64,000 nt of DNA from Eudorina sp. 2006-703-Eu-15. Its lineage: Eukaryota > Chlorophyta > Chlorophyceae > Chlamydomonadales > Volvocaceae. Where the stretch lies: positions 744,001-808,000 of the forward strand of contig BDSI01000007.1 of NCBI GenBank assembly GCA_003117195.1. Reading direction: 5' to 3'. A program made the position numbers and the translations under genes. Each line of letters begins with the position of its first letter. The stretch's first letter is position 1. Positions 1 to 10,998 of the stretch are shown here, one piece after another. The notes under the pieces are model-generated. The model was not told the origin of the DNA and did no database searches. It worked only from the letters and a program-made list of their open reading frames with translations.

Positions 1-1870
1 ACGGCGCGTGTGATATGTCAGTATGTACATAAACGGGCTGGGGGGTAAGGAGGGATTCTCGCGCGGCCCCGGTTCAGAAATTCGGTCGTTTCAGGTCCGG
101 TCCTAGCGTGACTACGGTCTCTTAATGTGGCGAGGTATCTACAGAGGCGTTGCAATTCTTTGATTGCCGTGAACTGGACGTAGCGTGAACATAGCGTGAA
201 CAGCTACGATCGCGGAGGCAAGGCAGGTAGACCTCAACCTCGTCCCAGGATTGCTTAGGTGCACTGGGAAGCCTGGGTTCTGGGACCCTGCGGTTCTGTG
301 GTGGTGTCATTCGCTACTCGCGCCCTTGCTTGGGGTAGCAGGCTGCTGGGGGTACCAGGCTGCTGGGGGTACCAGGCTGGGTTCCACACGGCAGCATTCC
401 GCGAGCGCCAGCGGCAACCCAACTCCTGCTTCGGAAGCAGTACAAAGGTACGGAGTGGTACGGCCATGCAGCTCCGCGCCGGGGCGGAGGCTTCGCGCAC
501 GGCGCACGCATGCTTAATGGTGTGGCAGTCGAGATGGACGAGCGGCGCCCGCTCAGGTGCAAGCAATCGTAACCCGGGTGGAGGTGAACTTGCGGCGGGT
601 GCAGCCGACGGCCAAGTAGTAGGGAGTTGCCAACCACGGGGGCATACGGACGGCTTGCCGTTGGCGGCTGGGGCATTTGTGCATGAGGGGAGCCGTACTT
701 ACCCCGTAGGGATGTGGCAGATGCCTGGGCACGAGGGCAGCGCGACTCGCACCTACCTGGGCAACATCCCTCCAGGGCGTGAAGAGGGGCATACGCAGTG
801 GCGGCGCAGGTTATGGTGCGTCCAGGAACGAGAGCAGGTTTGTTTGGCAGGTCTGGCAGAGCGCCTTGCGGATATACGGTACATACAGTAAGGGCGTCTA
901 GGAAGAAGCGGTGATAGCAGCCGCCAGTGCTATGGTATCAGACCGGCGAGCAACGGTGTGGGTCGGGGCGGACATGTGGCAGCGGACAGCCGTCCGTCGA
1001 GCGCCCGAACGGCGTAGGTAGAAGTGACGATGTCACGATGGCTGGTGGCGGATCTCTGGAGCAGACTTTGCGGTTTTCCGGAGATGGACATTTGTGAAAT
1101 TAGCGGCGTGCAGCGGTCCAGTGACGCCTGAAGTCGATTGTTATTTGCGGGACGGTAGAAGGACAAGAATGTCACACTGATCATCATTAAAGGTTTAAAT
1201 TGACGGGATGTAAATGTCACAAAAGACGGCGACGAGCTTAAGCGCGATTCAGGCGAGGCCCGAGCTCACCGGCTCAGCTGGTTCTAACGGCTAACTGACC
1301 TTCAGCGTCGTCGCCATACCGGCTCATGAGTAATCTGTATGAGATCACCATCAACAAACAGGCGAAGGACGCTTATATTTTCGTAATATTGTATCCAGCT
1401 GGCGCTGTGGCGCAGAAGTATAACCGGCACATCGAGTGCTTGAACGTAAATGCTCGTTGCTCCGTACCGGACTAACTTAATGTGGAGATTCCGCGTCCAG
1501 TCTTTTGCACCTCCCATTTTGCTTAACGGGCGGGTGGGTGACTGGTCCGCACTGCAAGAACTGGTGATTTCCACGGCATGAAATGCACCTAATACACCTA
1601 CACTTGTTTGCCATGATGATTCGATGACTACAGGGAAAATTATGAAAATCACGACGGGTGTAACCGTTTTATACGATGGATACGACTGAATTGGTCATCT
1701 GGCCAACCGCACTTTGCATGCGGAACACGCATTTGTACGTTTGTAGTGAGCTACTTCACCTGCAGCAAGTGGAGTACTGCGATTAGGGTGATCTATATTT
1801 ATGCAATTCAAATTCGTTGTTTGCACGCCGGTTTATCAGCCCTAAGCGGGCGGTCTAAGGACGCGCAGTT
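1..1870. other. No confident gene
   Basis: Several open frames exist on both strands, the longest about 210 codons at 259-891 (+), but none carries a recognisable domain, a convincing splice pattern or a family match. On the minus strand around 820-890 there is a short stretch with a CxxC pair ending in a stop, which could be the last exon of a gene lying to the left. That is too little to call. The stretch also contains a short tandem repeat at about 336-381. Confidence 0.5.
336..381. repeat. Short tandem repeat, unit about 17-18 bp
   Basis: The motif CAGGCTGCTGGGGGTAC is repeated in tandem about two and a half times. Nothing around it suggests a mobile element. Confidence 0.7.
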
Positions 1871-4800
1871 ATGGTGTTATGCCTAATACTTGCGCTTAAT
1901 GTTCTACTCCATGTTGCGACGGCGGAGAGCGTTCTGTCTAACGGTCTTCTTAAGCAGCGCGGCGGTCTCATGGTCCCGCTGCACCAGCGCAGCTTTCCAG
2001 CCTGGCGAAGGCATCTAATGAGAAGTGGACCCCTGCCTGTACAGGGCTCCGTGCGAGAAGTAGGGTAGGAGCTGCAGCATGGTCTCTGGGCTGCACACGA
2101 ACGAGGAACTTGACCGAAAGTGCTCGGGTGAATCGCAGATACTTCTACACAAATCTCTTATTGGGAACTCCCGCACGTGAATTCAGCGTTATTATTGACA
2201 CTGGAAGCACAATAACGTACATACCGTGCAAGGAGTGTGCGCACTGCGGCAAGCACCAGGTACGCTGTTGGGGTTAGGAGGGGCCAATGGTGACTGGCCG
2301 CTCTTGGGGCACCCTAGTGGCCGCCACCATTATCACAAGCATGCATAGCTTCGCAAGCATCCACACGCCGGTGACGCAAACAGTCGAAGGGCAGAGCATC
2401 CTGTTCTGGCGCGCAGTAGTGTGAACAAACGGCCACCGAGCCCGCGGGAACTCGTTAGACGCTATCGCGACACGCCTTGCAAGTTTGAACGGCGCCTCTG
2501 GTAAAACGTTCACTCCGCACTTTGTGGCGCCCGCGATGACGCACTACGCATGTGGGCGGCGGGGGCGCGTTCCGAACTAACCACCTGGGCCCATTGCCAT
2601 CGTCGCTCCCCTCCCCGATAACTGCGACTTTCCCCGTTAGGATGAATGGTTCGACCCGGAGTCGTCATCCACGGCCAAGCGGCTCTCGTGTAGCGACCCC
2701 CTCTGCGACTGTGGAACGCCAAGCTGCTCTTGCAGAGACGACCGGTGCTACTACAGCCGGACGTATGGTGCGTGGCAGTGCCGTCGAGGGTGGAATGACT
2801 CGTCCCTGGAGCGCTAAAGGGGGCTCGCAGGCCGAGCCTGGACTGAGGGAGAGCAAACCGATCTGGGTCGCTTGAGCTACGCGCCGAACAGCGGCCGGGA
2901 CGTGGCGGATGTTAGCAATTTACATTTTACATGAGAAAATGTATGGCGTGCAAAAGATACCTTGAGCGACGGGCGTGTTGCTCCTTGCTGCGCGCTGCCG
3001 CCCCCCGCCGCAGCTGAGCGCAGTAGCAGCGAGGGCTGGATGGTGGAGGACGTGTTCGGGTTTCCGGATGACCAGCCGCCCGTACGGATCGTGTTTGGCT
3101 GCGAGAACGGCGAGACGGGGGAGATTTACCGCCAGATGGCCGACGGGATCATGGGAATGGGCAACAACGACAACGCGTTCCAAAGCCAGGTGCGTGACGG
3201 AGAACACGACGAGAGCCCGGAACATGGCTGGGTCCTGACGGCAAGGGCCTGTGCCCCCAGGGCGCTGCCGTTGTGGTGTTTGTCAGTGAGGGCACCTGCC
3301 AAGGGCTTCCTTCGGCCGGCAATGCCATTTGCCTCACTGCAAGCGCCGCTATGTCCAAGGCAGGCGGTGAGCATGACGTGTGGGCTGTTGGCGTCTCTGT
3401 CATGGCTGGGCGCGTGTGGATGATGCAGGTGCCATCGGCCACAGCAGCAACACGCACTCCTTTCAGGGGCATCAGATACCGTGATGGGTTAAGGAGCCGC
3501 TGTGGCAATGGCGCATGCATTGGCTTCCCTGTGCTCGGGGCTTCCCTGAGGACGCCAGAAATCCTTATCATGCTGAATGCCTGTGTGCTTTACCCTTCAG
3601 CTCGTGGCCCGAGGGATCATCGATGACGTGTTCTCCTTGTGCTTCGGCTACCCCAAGGACGGCATTCTGCTGCTAGGTGGGAAAAGGGCAGCAGCCGTGG
3701 GACGCCAGCAGCAGTAGGGTTTGGGCGCCATGTGGTTCGGCCGCGTGCTGCTCAGGCACCCTGACGTCCATTCACCGTGACATGATTGATAGGGATTATG
3801 CGACGCGTGCGGCTGCGACAACTCTTCTGTGTAGTCCGCCTTGTTGATTTGTACTCTACCTTGGTTTTCCATGTTGGCGCCCCCGCGTTAAGATCATGAA
3901 TGCCGTACAGTATGACCACGGGTGCCTCTCCACATTCCTTGGTGTCAACGACCCCATACCTGCGGACACGCAGGCGACGTCCCCATGCCCGCCGGCGCCC
4001 AGACGGTGTACACACCCTTGCTCGGCAACCTGCACCTCCATTATTACAACGTCCGGATGCAGGGCATCACCGTGGACGGGACGCTGGTGCCTCTGGACAT
4101 GGTAGGAGCTGGGCCAGGGGCTCGGGGATGCTCCTGTACTTGGGGAAAACAATTGCGCTGGGGGGTTGGAGCTCAGTGGGCCCTTTCCACCCTTTCTTGA
4201 AAGTGGCGGGGGGAGTCCTGCGATGTGCGGGACCTGCTCCTGAAGAAGGATGAGGCGCGGGTTCCCCGCCCTCTGTCTGTTTATCGTCGGGCTCTCCGTA
4301 CCGGGGTTCAAGTTGGGGACCGGGCCTACCCTCAGATTGGGGTGGAGGTTGGGCTCCCGTTGGCATTTTGGTGTTTTGGCCAAGTTATTTCTTATGATGC
4401 GGGTTACCCCACTAGCGGTCGCTGGGCAGTGTCACGAGCCAGGCGTGGGCCTTCCAAGACCTCGAGAGGGTGCTGCGTTGGGTGCCTCATCAGAGGTGGT
4501 GGTAGCTGGGTAATGGGGTGCCTGTGTGGGCGACCTCCCCTGTGCTTGGCTTTATCCACTTCTGGGGATTATGCCCGCTGCTGTGCCTATCCCTTTGGTA
4601 GTGTTGCCCCGCTGCGCGCCTCTGCTTGCTTCGGTGTCTGACTGGTTGGGGTTATGGCCCGGTGTGTTTTCTTTGGGTGCGGCGTTGTGGTGTGGAGGTG
4701 ACCTGCCGCCTTGGCGGTGGGGCCTACTGGGGCTTGCTCTGGTATACACCGATGATCCCGTTGGGGTCCGCTGTAACATTCATTCATTCAATTGCGCTGT

Positions 4801-6409
4801 GCAATCGGAATCAACACAAGGGCCCAGGCTTTAACCATTATGAACCATTTTGAGTAGTGGGCCCTGTTGATGTGCGACAAACATCACTCCGACCCATTTA
4901 GGTTCGTTCTTGAGACCTCGCCTCTGTCGCTGTGACGCACCGTCCAGGCCATGTTTGACCGCGGGTACGGCGTCGTTTTGGACAGCGGCACGACGTTCAC
5001 GTACCTGCCCACGGAAGCCTTCAAAGCGATGGCGGCCGCGATCGGGGAGTACGCGCTCTCCCACGGCCTCCAGTCCACGCCGGGAGCTGACCCACAGGTA
5101 CAGACAGGATGCCTCCTTTGGGATTATGCTTTGAGGCGCCTGGTGTTGTTGCGGTAGTCAGACGAATGCTGAATGCCACAGGAGCGCGATCGCAATTTGT
5201 TTTACCTGTCGAGCCCCTCCTATTGTTCACAAGCCTGGCGCGCTTCTGTTATCCCTGTGTTCTGCAGTACAACGACATTTGCTGGAAGGGTGCGCCGGAT
5301 AACTTCCAGGACCTGGAGAAACATTTCCCGACCGCGGAGTTTATATTCGGGGACGATGCACACTTGTTCCTGCCGCCGCTGCGCTACCTGTTCCTGTCGC
5401 GGCCCGGCGAGTACTGCTTGGGCGTGTTCGACAACGGCGGGTCTGGCACCCTGATTGGTGGCGTCAGCGTTCGCGATGTCGTCATCACGGTGAGTCGAGT
5501 CACCTTGTGGAAGACGAGTCACCTTGTGGAAGACCTCAGGACGCAAAATTTCATCCCTTGGGTTCTTTCTGTGACGCTGGGTGTCAGCTGGGCGGCCTAA
5601 GGCGCGCGTAATTGTACGGAAAGACAGCGGCCGTTCGTTATGTCCCATTGCTGGGATGGGTAATACCAGTCAAACCCTTCCATTCTTGCGCCGCGACATC
5701 GAGATCGAATGATCAAGGCTTGGCCGTAGTACTGGGTGCATGCCCGGTCTTCTCCGGTGGATTGGTCGTCCTGTTTTCACGCCCATAAAATTGGTCGCCC
5801 TGTTTTGCCGCCCATACCATCGTGCCGAGCTTACTGTCACCAGTCTAAGGTCGTGGACACCCGAGGTCGGTAATCTACTGTGGATTTCCCCATCCCCGGC
5901 TTCAACCGCAGTACGATCGCCGCAACAACCGCGTGGGCTTCACCACGATGCCATGCGCTGAGGTGGCCAAGGACCTTGCGACGCGGGGCGGCAGCGCCAA
6001 AGCGGCGGGCAACGTCACCATCCTGCCGCCTGCGCAGCAAACGGGCTCACCTGGCGATCCGCCAAACGGGCAAAACGGAAGTCGAGTGGCTGTAGTTGCG
6101 GGAAAGGGGTTTAACACTGGAACGCCACGACCCTTTTCCCTAGCGGCTCTAGACGTCAACTACGCGATTATCATTGGCGTGACCGTTGCAATTGCAGCGC
6201 TGTTTGTGGTGGCCGAGATGCTGTTCCTGGGGAGGAGCACGGTCCTGTCGTTAGCCAGCCGGGCAATGGAGGGCTTATCTGGTCAACGACGGGAGCCAGC
6301 GGGGCAAGATGAAGAGACGGCTCCGCTGGCAGGGAATCAACTTGGGACCGGGCAGCCCACACAGACACCGGATGTAGAACAGAGCGCACCTGGGCGACCG
6401 GGCGCTTAA
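1871..6409 (+). CDS. Membrane-anchored pepsin-type aspartyl protease
   Basis: Predicted family A1 aspartic endopeptidase of the secretory pathway. Exons fixed by phase and family fit: one ending at 2259, then 2641-2767, 3014-3189, 3601-3676, 3974-4101, 4948-5097, 5268-5489 and 5912-6409. The first catalytic motif, DTGST, is encoded at 2197 and is followed by the Cys-rich run IPCKECAHCGKHQ. The second, DSGTT, is at 4981. A hydrophobic segment (YAIIIGVTVAIAALFVV) at about 6160-6232 and a tail of about 55 residues suggest a C-terminal membrane anchor. The start at 1871 is chosen because it opens a signal-peptide-like leader (MVLCLILALNVLLHVATAES). The join between this leader and the exon ending at 2259 is unresolved, because the two lie in different frames. 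Length is roughly 540-560 aa. Both catalytic aspartates are present, so it should be active. The natural substrate is unknown. Confidence 0.88.
4741..4795. repeat. Dispersed repeat A, intronic copy
   Basis: Lies in the intron between the exons ending at 4101 and starting at 4948 of the protease gene. It shares the order ACACCGATGATCCCG, then GGGTCCGCTGTAAC, then CATTCATTCA with copies near 13236, 27602, 36291, 39641, 49452 and 54470. Confidence 0.6.
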
Positions 6410-7290
6410 ATCCGCACCTCGGGGAATGCATGAGGATGTATGCATTGACGCGCAGCGCACTAATGTCGACAGGGAACATATGACACGGGATACTGTAGGG
6501 GAGGTTGATAGGTTTTAGGCCGGTAGGGATGACAGGTGCGTCGTGCGGCGAGCGATGCTGACATGAGTAGGCTTCTATTTACGGTGATGCATGTGGTGAC
6601 ACAGTACTGTCGTGTTCTGTTGTAAAGAAGAATCGCTGCAATTAGCGAGAGCGATGATTCACACGCTGGTCGCTGCAAACCGGAACGTCCTGTAACAAAG
6701 CAGGAAGTTGCCACTTGGAGCACATGGCATGTTCAGCAACGGCTCCAGCATCCTGTCACAGCGAAATCTGCCTCTGAACACTGACGCCAGGCAACCTCCA
6801 GCTCAAAATGCACTTCATACATCCCTTAGAAAACATATCCTTTCAACCCATATCGGCTAGACTCTGGCCACAAACACCCCATGAACGACCATCCCTACGC
6901 GCGAACTACTAATTAACCCAGTGTGTTAAGCTGCTACCCGCAAGCAGGGCCGCTGCCTTCCGCACAACGACATCAGGACTGCAGCTCTTCAGCCTGCCCC
7001 ACGGGTATCGTTCAAACAAGCCCCTTCACCCGTTGGGCTGCACACCTCAATCGCGCTGGGTTGCCGACAATATTCCGAACACCCGCCAGCGTGGTTCACA
7101 CGCTTACTCCAAGCAACGAGCGCCCGGGCCGCTGGCACACGCCGCCAGCAGGTTTAATGTCCAGCCGTCCAGGTCCCATCGCACTTTTGAGGCCGCCTCC
7201 GCTGCAGGAACCGCGCGTGGCTGCATGGTTTGTCGCTGTGCCTCCGCTCGCGCCAGGCCGCTGCACCCGCCAGCCAAACGCCGTGGCTAT
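6410..7290. other. Shared 3' flank of two convergent genes
   Basis: Lies between the stop of the protease gene (+) and the stop of the Rieske gene (-), so it should hold both 3' untranslated regions. TGTAA signals for the plus strand are present; no matching TTACA was seen for the minus strand. The region is less GC-rich than the genes. No coding evidence. Confidence 0.5.
6621..6695 (+). terminator. Candidate polyadenylation signals (TGTAA)
   Basis: TGTAA, the usual poly(A) signal in volvocine algae, occurs at 6621-6625 and again at 6691-6695, about 210 and 280 nt after the stop of the aspartyl protease gene. Position and motif fit. Which one is used cannot be told from sequence. Confidence 0.45.
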
Positions 7291-8506
7291 TTAGCCGATG
7301 ACGATCTTCTTGTCCTCAAGGAACCGGTACTCCGGCACCTCAAGGTTATAGGGCGCCGGCCCCTCGCGAATGCGCCCGGACAGGTCGTAGTGGCTGCCGT
7401 GGCACGGGCAGAACCACCCATGGTAGTTACCCGCGCCGCCGATGGGCACGCACCCCAGATGGGTGCAAATGCCAACGACCACCAGGTACTGTGCATCAAG
7501 GCATTCAGGCAAGTATCGGGGGGGGGGAGGTGTACAGACGGGCATTAATATTGTGCAGTGGTATGTCAGAGGCGTCATCAAAGCGACGATGCGAGAATAA
7601 GCTCCCCCCACGACGAAGTCTATCCCGGGGGTAATACCTTGGGGTTGATGGCGCGGTCCGCATCCTTCTGCGGGTCGCGCAGCTCCGAAAGGGCCACCTC
7701 CGCTGACTCCTCAATCTCCGCGTCTGTCCGGTGGCGGATGAACACCGGCTTGCCGCGCCACTTGACCGTAATGGTGGTGCCCTCCTCAACGCCCGACAAG
7801 TCAACCTCCAGCGAACTGATGGCCATGGTATCCGCAGCTGCCTGTAGCCCACATGATCGTGATTACGTCACTGGGACCACTCACACCAGAGCACGCCGGC
7901 AGAAACCAAGCAAGGCGACGCTTACCGACAGGGAGAGCACAATCTTCAGGACAGCCAAGCGCGCCGCCGAGGCGTAGAGGAAACGTCCACCAGTTTGAAC
8001 AAAGTAGGCGAACGGTCGGCCCTCCGTCCCCGGCGGAAGGCGCTTGTGGTTGTGCTCGTCATACCTGCAAAGCGGCGATGGCCCGCTATCACCGACCTAT
8101 TCCCAAATGTTCCAGCAAGTGCGGTTTCCAATTTTAATGATTGCTTAGCTGAATCAAGCCAACCCTACTTGATGTATGGCGTCGGCGACATTGAAATCAG
8201 GTTGGTGGGAGTCAGCTTGGTCTCCACATCCTTCACAGCCGTAACAGCGTCCGCGGCAAAAGCTGCAGATAGACGTGGGGCATTAGCTGTTCTGCAACCA
8301 CGGCTCGGACCATGAAGCTACAGGAGGGCGTGCTTACATCGGAACGAGCTTCCAACAGGTTGCTGCGGACGCTCGCTGAAGTCCAGGGGGCCGGCAAGCA
8401 GCTGAGAGTAGCAAGAAGCAGCATGGTTGGCAGCCGGTCCAAGCGTCTCTGCGACAGGCTGCGATATCTTCGGCATCAACCTCGCGACCACCCGCCGCAG
8501 GGCCAT
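7291..8506 (-). CDS. RIP1: Mitochondrial Rieske iron-sulfur protein (complex III)
   Basis: Carries the 2Fe-2S cluster of ubiquinol-cytochrome c reductase and passes electrons from ubiquinol to cytochrome c1 in the inner mitochondrial membrane. Five exons read on the minus strand: 8506-8338, 8262-8169, 8064-7926, 7841-7638 and 7488-7291. All phases agree and give 267 aa. The start is the ATG at 8504-8506, which opens a basic, amphipathic presequence ([16 protein letters not shown]). A transmembrane segment lies at about residues 115-140, followed by the flexible hinge. Cluster ligands are C210 and H212 in CTHLGC and C229 and H232 in CPCHGSH, with the disulfide pair C215/C231. The spacing and the sequence after the first motif ([13 protein letters not shown]) match the mitochondrial type and not the chloroplast cytochrome b6f Rieske protein. 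The gene looks complete and functional. Confidence 0.97.
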
Positions 8507-8700
8507 TTTTGCAATGCTTCTGGAGTCCGCTCAGCCGCAACGTAAGGATCGCCAATGAACTATCAAAGCTAGAAACAATAAGAAAGACAATCGAAATTCT
8601 TGTGTCGTAAACTGTCGTACGAGTTGGCAAACAAATAGCTCTGTGCTTACAATGTCTCCTTAATATCCCAATTCAGAGATAGGAACGAAGACTGAACATC

Positions 8701-10241
8701 ATGGAGATGCAGTACCGCTTCCGCGTTTGCGAGGGTGTCGTGATGGAGCCCTATCTTCGCCACTTGCCCTTTTCCATTATCTTCTTCAACACCGGCACCA
8801 ACGGGCATCAACTCGAACCTGCACGTGACGCGGTGTCAAAAACTGGGTTACGCACGGAACCCCTACTTTGCTTGCATGTGTCAAAGAAACGTTGTGCATA
8901 CGGTCAAGCCAGCGTGAACGGGCCCTGACGTATGCACACACGGCACGCGCTCCCAGACTATGCGCGTGTCGTACCTGCAGCCCACCCCGACCCCAACTTG
9001 GTCCTCCGCGTTTTGTTGAACTATGGTCGTGAAGGGAACCAAGCGGATACGCCTCGTGAGCCTCACATCCGCCTGCAATCAGGGTAACGCGCATGGATCC
9101 GCAAATCGTTACCAAGGGGGCAACGGGGATTGGGAACTTGCGGTTAGGAAGGGGGCTGGTCACATAAGCGTGTCATACAACAGAACGCATCACCGTCAAA
9201 ACCCCTGCGCACCTGTAGGTGCACATGCTGCGCCGCAGTCACATCGTTGAAGAACCTGCACGAAAGGGGCATGCCACTGTTTTACCGACAGCGACGCCTG
9301 ACAGGTTGGCATTGCTCGGTCGGACTTCCGGCCTACTGCGTGATCAGGCGAAGCTCTGTACGACAATGAGTTCGACAGACTCTACCTTCGCGTGCTAATG
9401 AAGGAGAGCCGTAATAATTCCACGAGCAAGGGGGGTTCCTCCGTTCAAACTCCGATACCACCAGGCCCCTCCTGCTGTGCTGCGGATCCAGCGATTCCGC
9501 AAAACAGGAGAAAGGGATCCCGAACACGGACCACCACGCCTCAAGCTATGCGCCATCACTTGGGTGCGTCGCAGGGCGACCCAAGCCGCAGCATGGGCAG
9601 CCTGCTGCAACCCAGCCCCAATCCGACCCCGCAACCCACCTGGCCTGCAATGTCAGACGCCGGCAGGGCTCCACGTGAACCGCACCGCCCCATGCGACTG
9701 AACTGCCGCCTCCAGCGGCGCCCAGGGTGCCGGAGAACCACAGCGCTGGGTGGATGGGCCGTGCATCAAACAGGACGATTCAAACCCGCTCGTGGCGCGT
9801 GTTTCATGGACCCTTTCATAGGCTGAACAGAACCAGCGACTTGGGTCGTCTGAGGGTTTACTATGACGATTCGGACGCTACATGTACGAGGTATTGGGCA
9901 GCAAATTAACCCATACGCAACTCTGGGAAAACCGCCAAGGTCTGAGGGTGTCCGCATGGCAGCGTTGCGCATCCGAAAACGTGACCTTGCAACCTGGATG
10001 GCCGTCCAGTTGGCAACGTGGATGGCCGTCCAGTTGGCAACGTGGTGCATCTACAAAGCTCGCACAGCTCACACCTGGCGAAAACGCAACGCTGCCCTCC
10101 ACCGAGCAGCCGCAACAGTCGCCCTCTTTCTCAACGTCTACACGCAGCCGGGTACGGGAGGATGCCGCCGATGCCTGCAGAAGCGTACAGGGTATCGGTA
10201 TCGCGACGTTAGGGGCGACCGTTTCGAGCCCAATGGCGTGA
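8701..10241 (+). CDS. Unknown protein, gene model tentative
   Basis: Not recognised. A likely first exon 8701-8824 starts MEMQYRFRVCEGVVMEPYL and joins in phase to 8992-9083 (NLVLRVLLNYGREGNQ). A third piece from about 9348 has a good acceptor and reads GEALYDNEFDRLYLRVLMKES before turning into a Ser/Pro-rich stretch. A last open segment, about 9882-10241, is Ser/Gln-rich and ends in a stop. The early segments look like folded, conserved protein; the later ones look disordered. The link between 9083 and 9348 could not be made in phase, so a small exon is missing or the gene is damaged. A 299-codon open frame runs antisense over the last part and is treated as a shadow. Its 5' end lies about 195 bp from the Rieske start, divergently arranged. 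Confidence 0.35.
9995..10042. repeat. 24-bp tandem duplication
   Basis: The unit TGGATGGCCGTCCAGTTGGC plus four bases occurs twice back to back. It is in frame in either strand's open frame, so it adds eight residues if translated. Confidence 0.85.
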
Positions 10242-10998
10242 CTTGCGTTAATGTCTTTTGTTCTGAACGTATTGTGCTCACCGTTGCTTGGCATTGCTCC
10301 AACAAGCTTGCGACTTGCCGGCCGTTGGACCGTACACGTGCGGTGCATGCAGCCTCTGCCGTGCCACAGGTTGGCGACTTGTGAGCCACACGCAGGCGTA
10401 TGGCGCGACTTTAGGTTCAAAGCCTTACCTTTGCGTAAGGCCTTGTTGCTGGATGTGGGAGGCGTGCTTAAGGTAAAGTGAAAGTGGCGAGGCGGAAAGG
10501 GGTCACCGGGCATGTCAACCACATTACGCAACGACACGGTCAGTGCCGATTGCCTCTTCGTCGAAAGACATGTCGAAATGCTTCTGACATCATTTCCTAA
10601 AGATTCGATGAACCGGAAAAGTTTGGAATGCGACGACAACTCCGTGAGCAATGGTACTTCCGCAAGGGTTGCTGCCATGGTGCACGCGAAGCAATATTGC
10701 ATACCAAAGCCTATCGGTATGAGACATAGCCCCCACTTGTGATGGGGCGCAAGCGGATCCGAAATCCAATAAATCATTCACGATCCAAATTGTTCGCCCC
10801 TCCTTCGTTGGAAGGGGTGAACGCTTCTGAAATTTTTTTCAATTGTCAATTGATCAACGCCAGTCGTTGCGACTTGTAAAGTCATACTGTATGCTTTGAG
10901 GACAGTTGCAAGCCATCATCTAATAGTTATTTCGGACGCTTTATGGCCCCGTTTCCTTGAACTTTTGCTACATCTGATAGCTACAGACAGATTATTAT
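10242..10998. other. Upstream region of the cold-shock-like gene
   Basis: No supported gene on the plus strand. From about 10760 the sequence is AT-rich for this genome, with two CAATTG hexamers at about 10841-10855, and it runs into the ATG at 10999. It probably holds the promoter and 5' untranslated region of the next gene. No clear TATA box was identified. Confidence 0.4.
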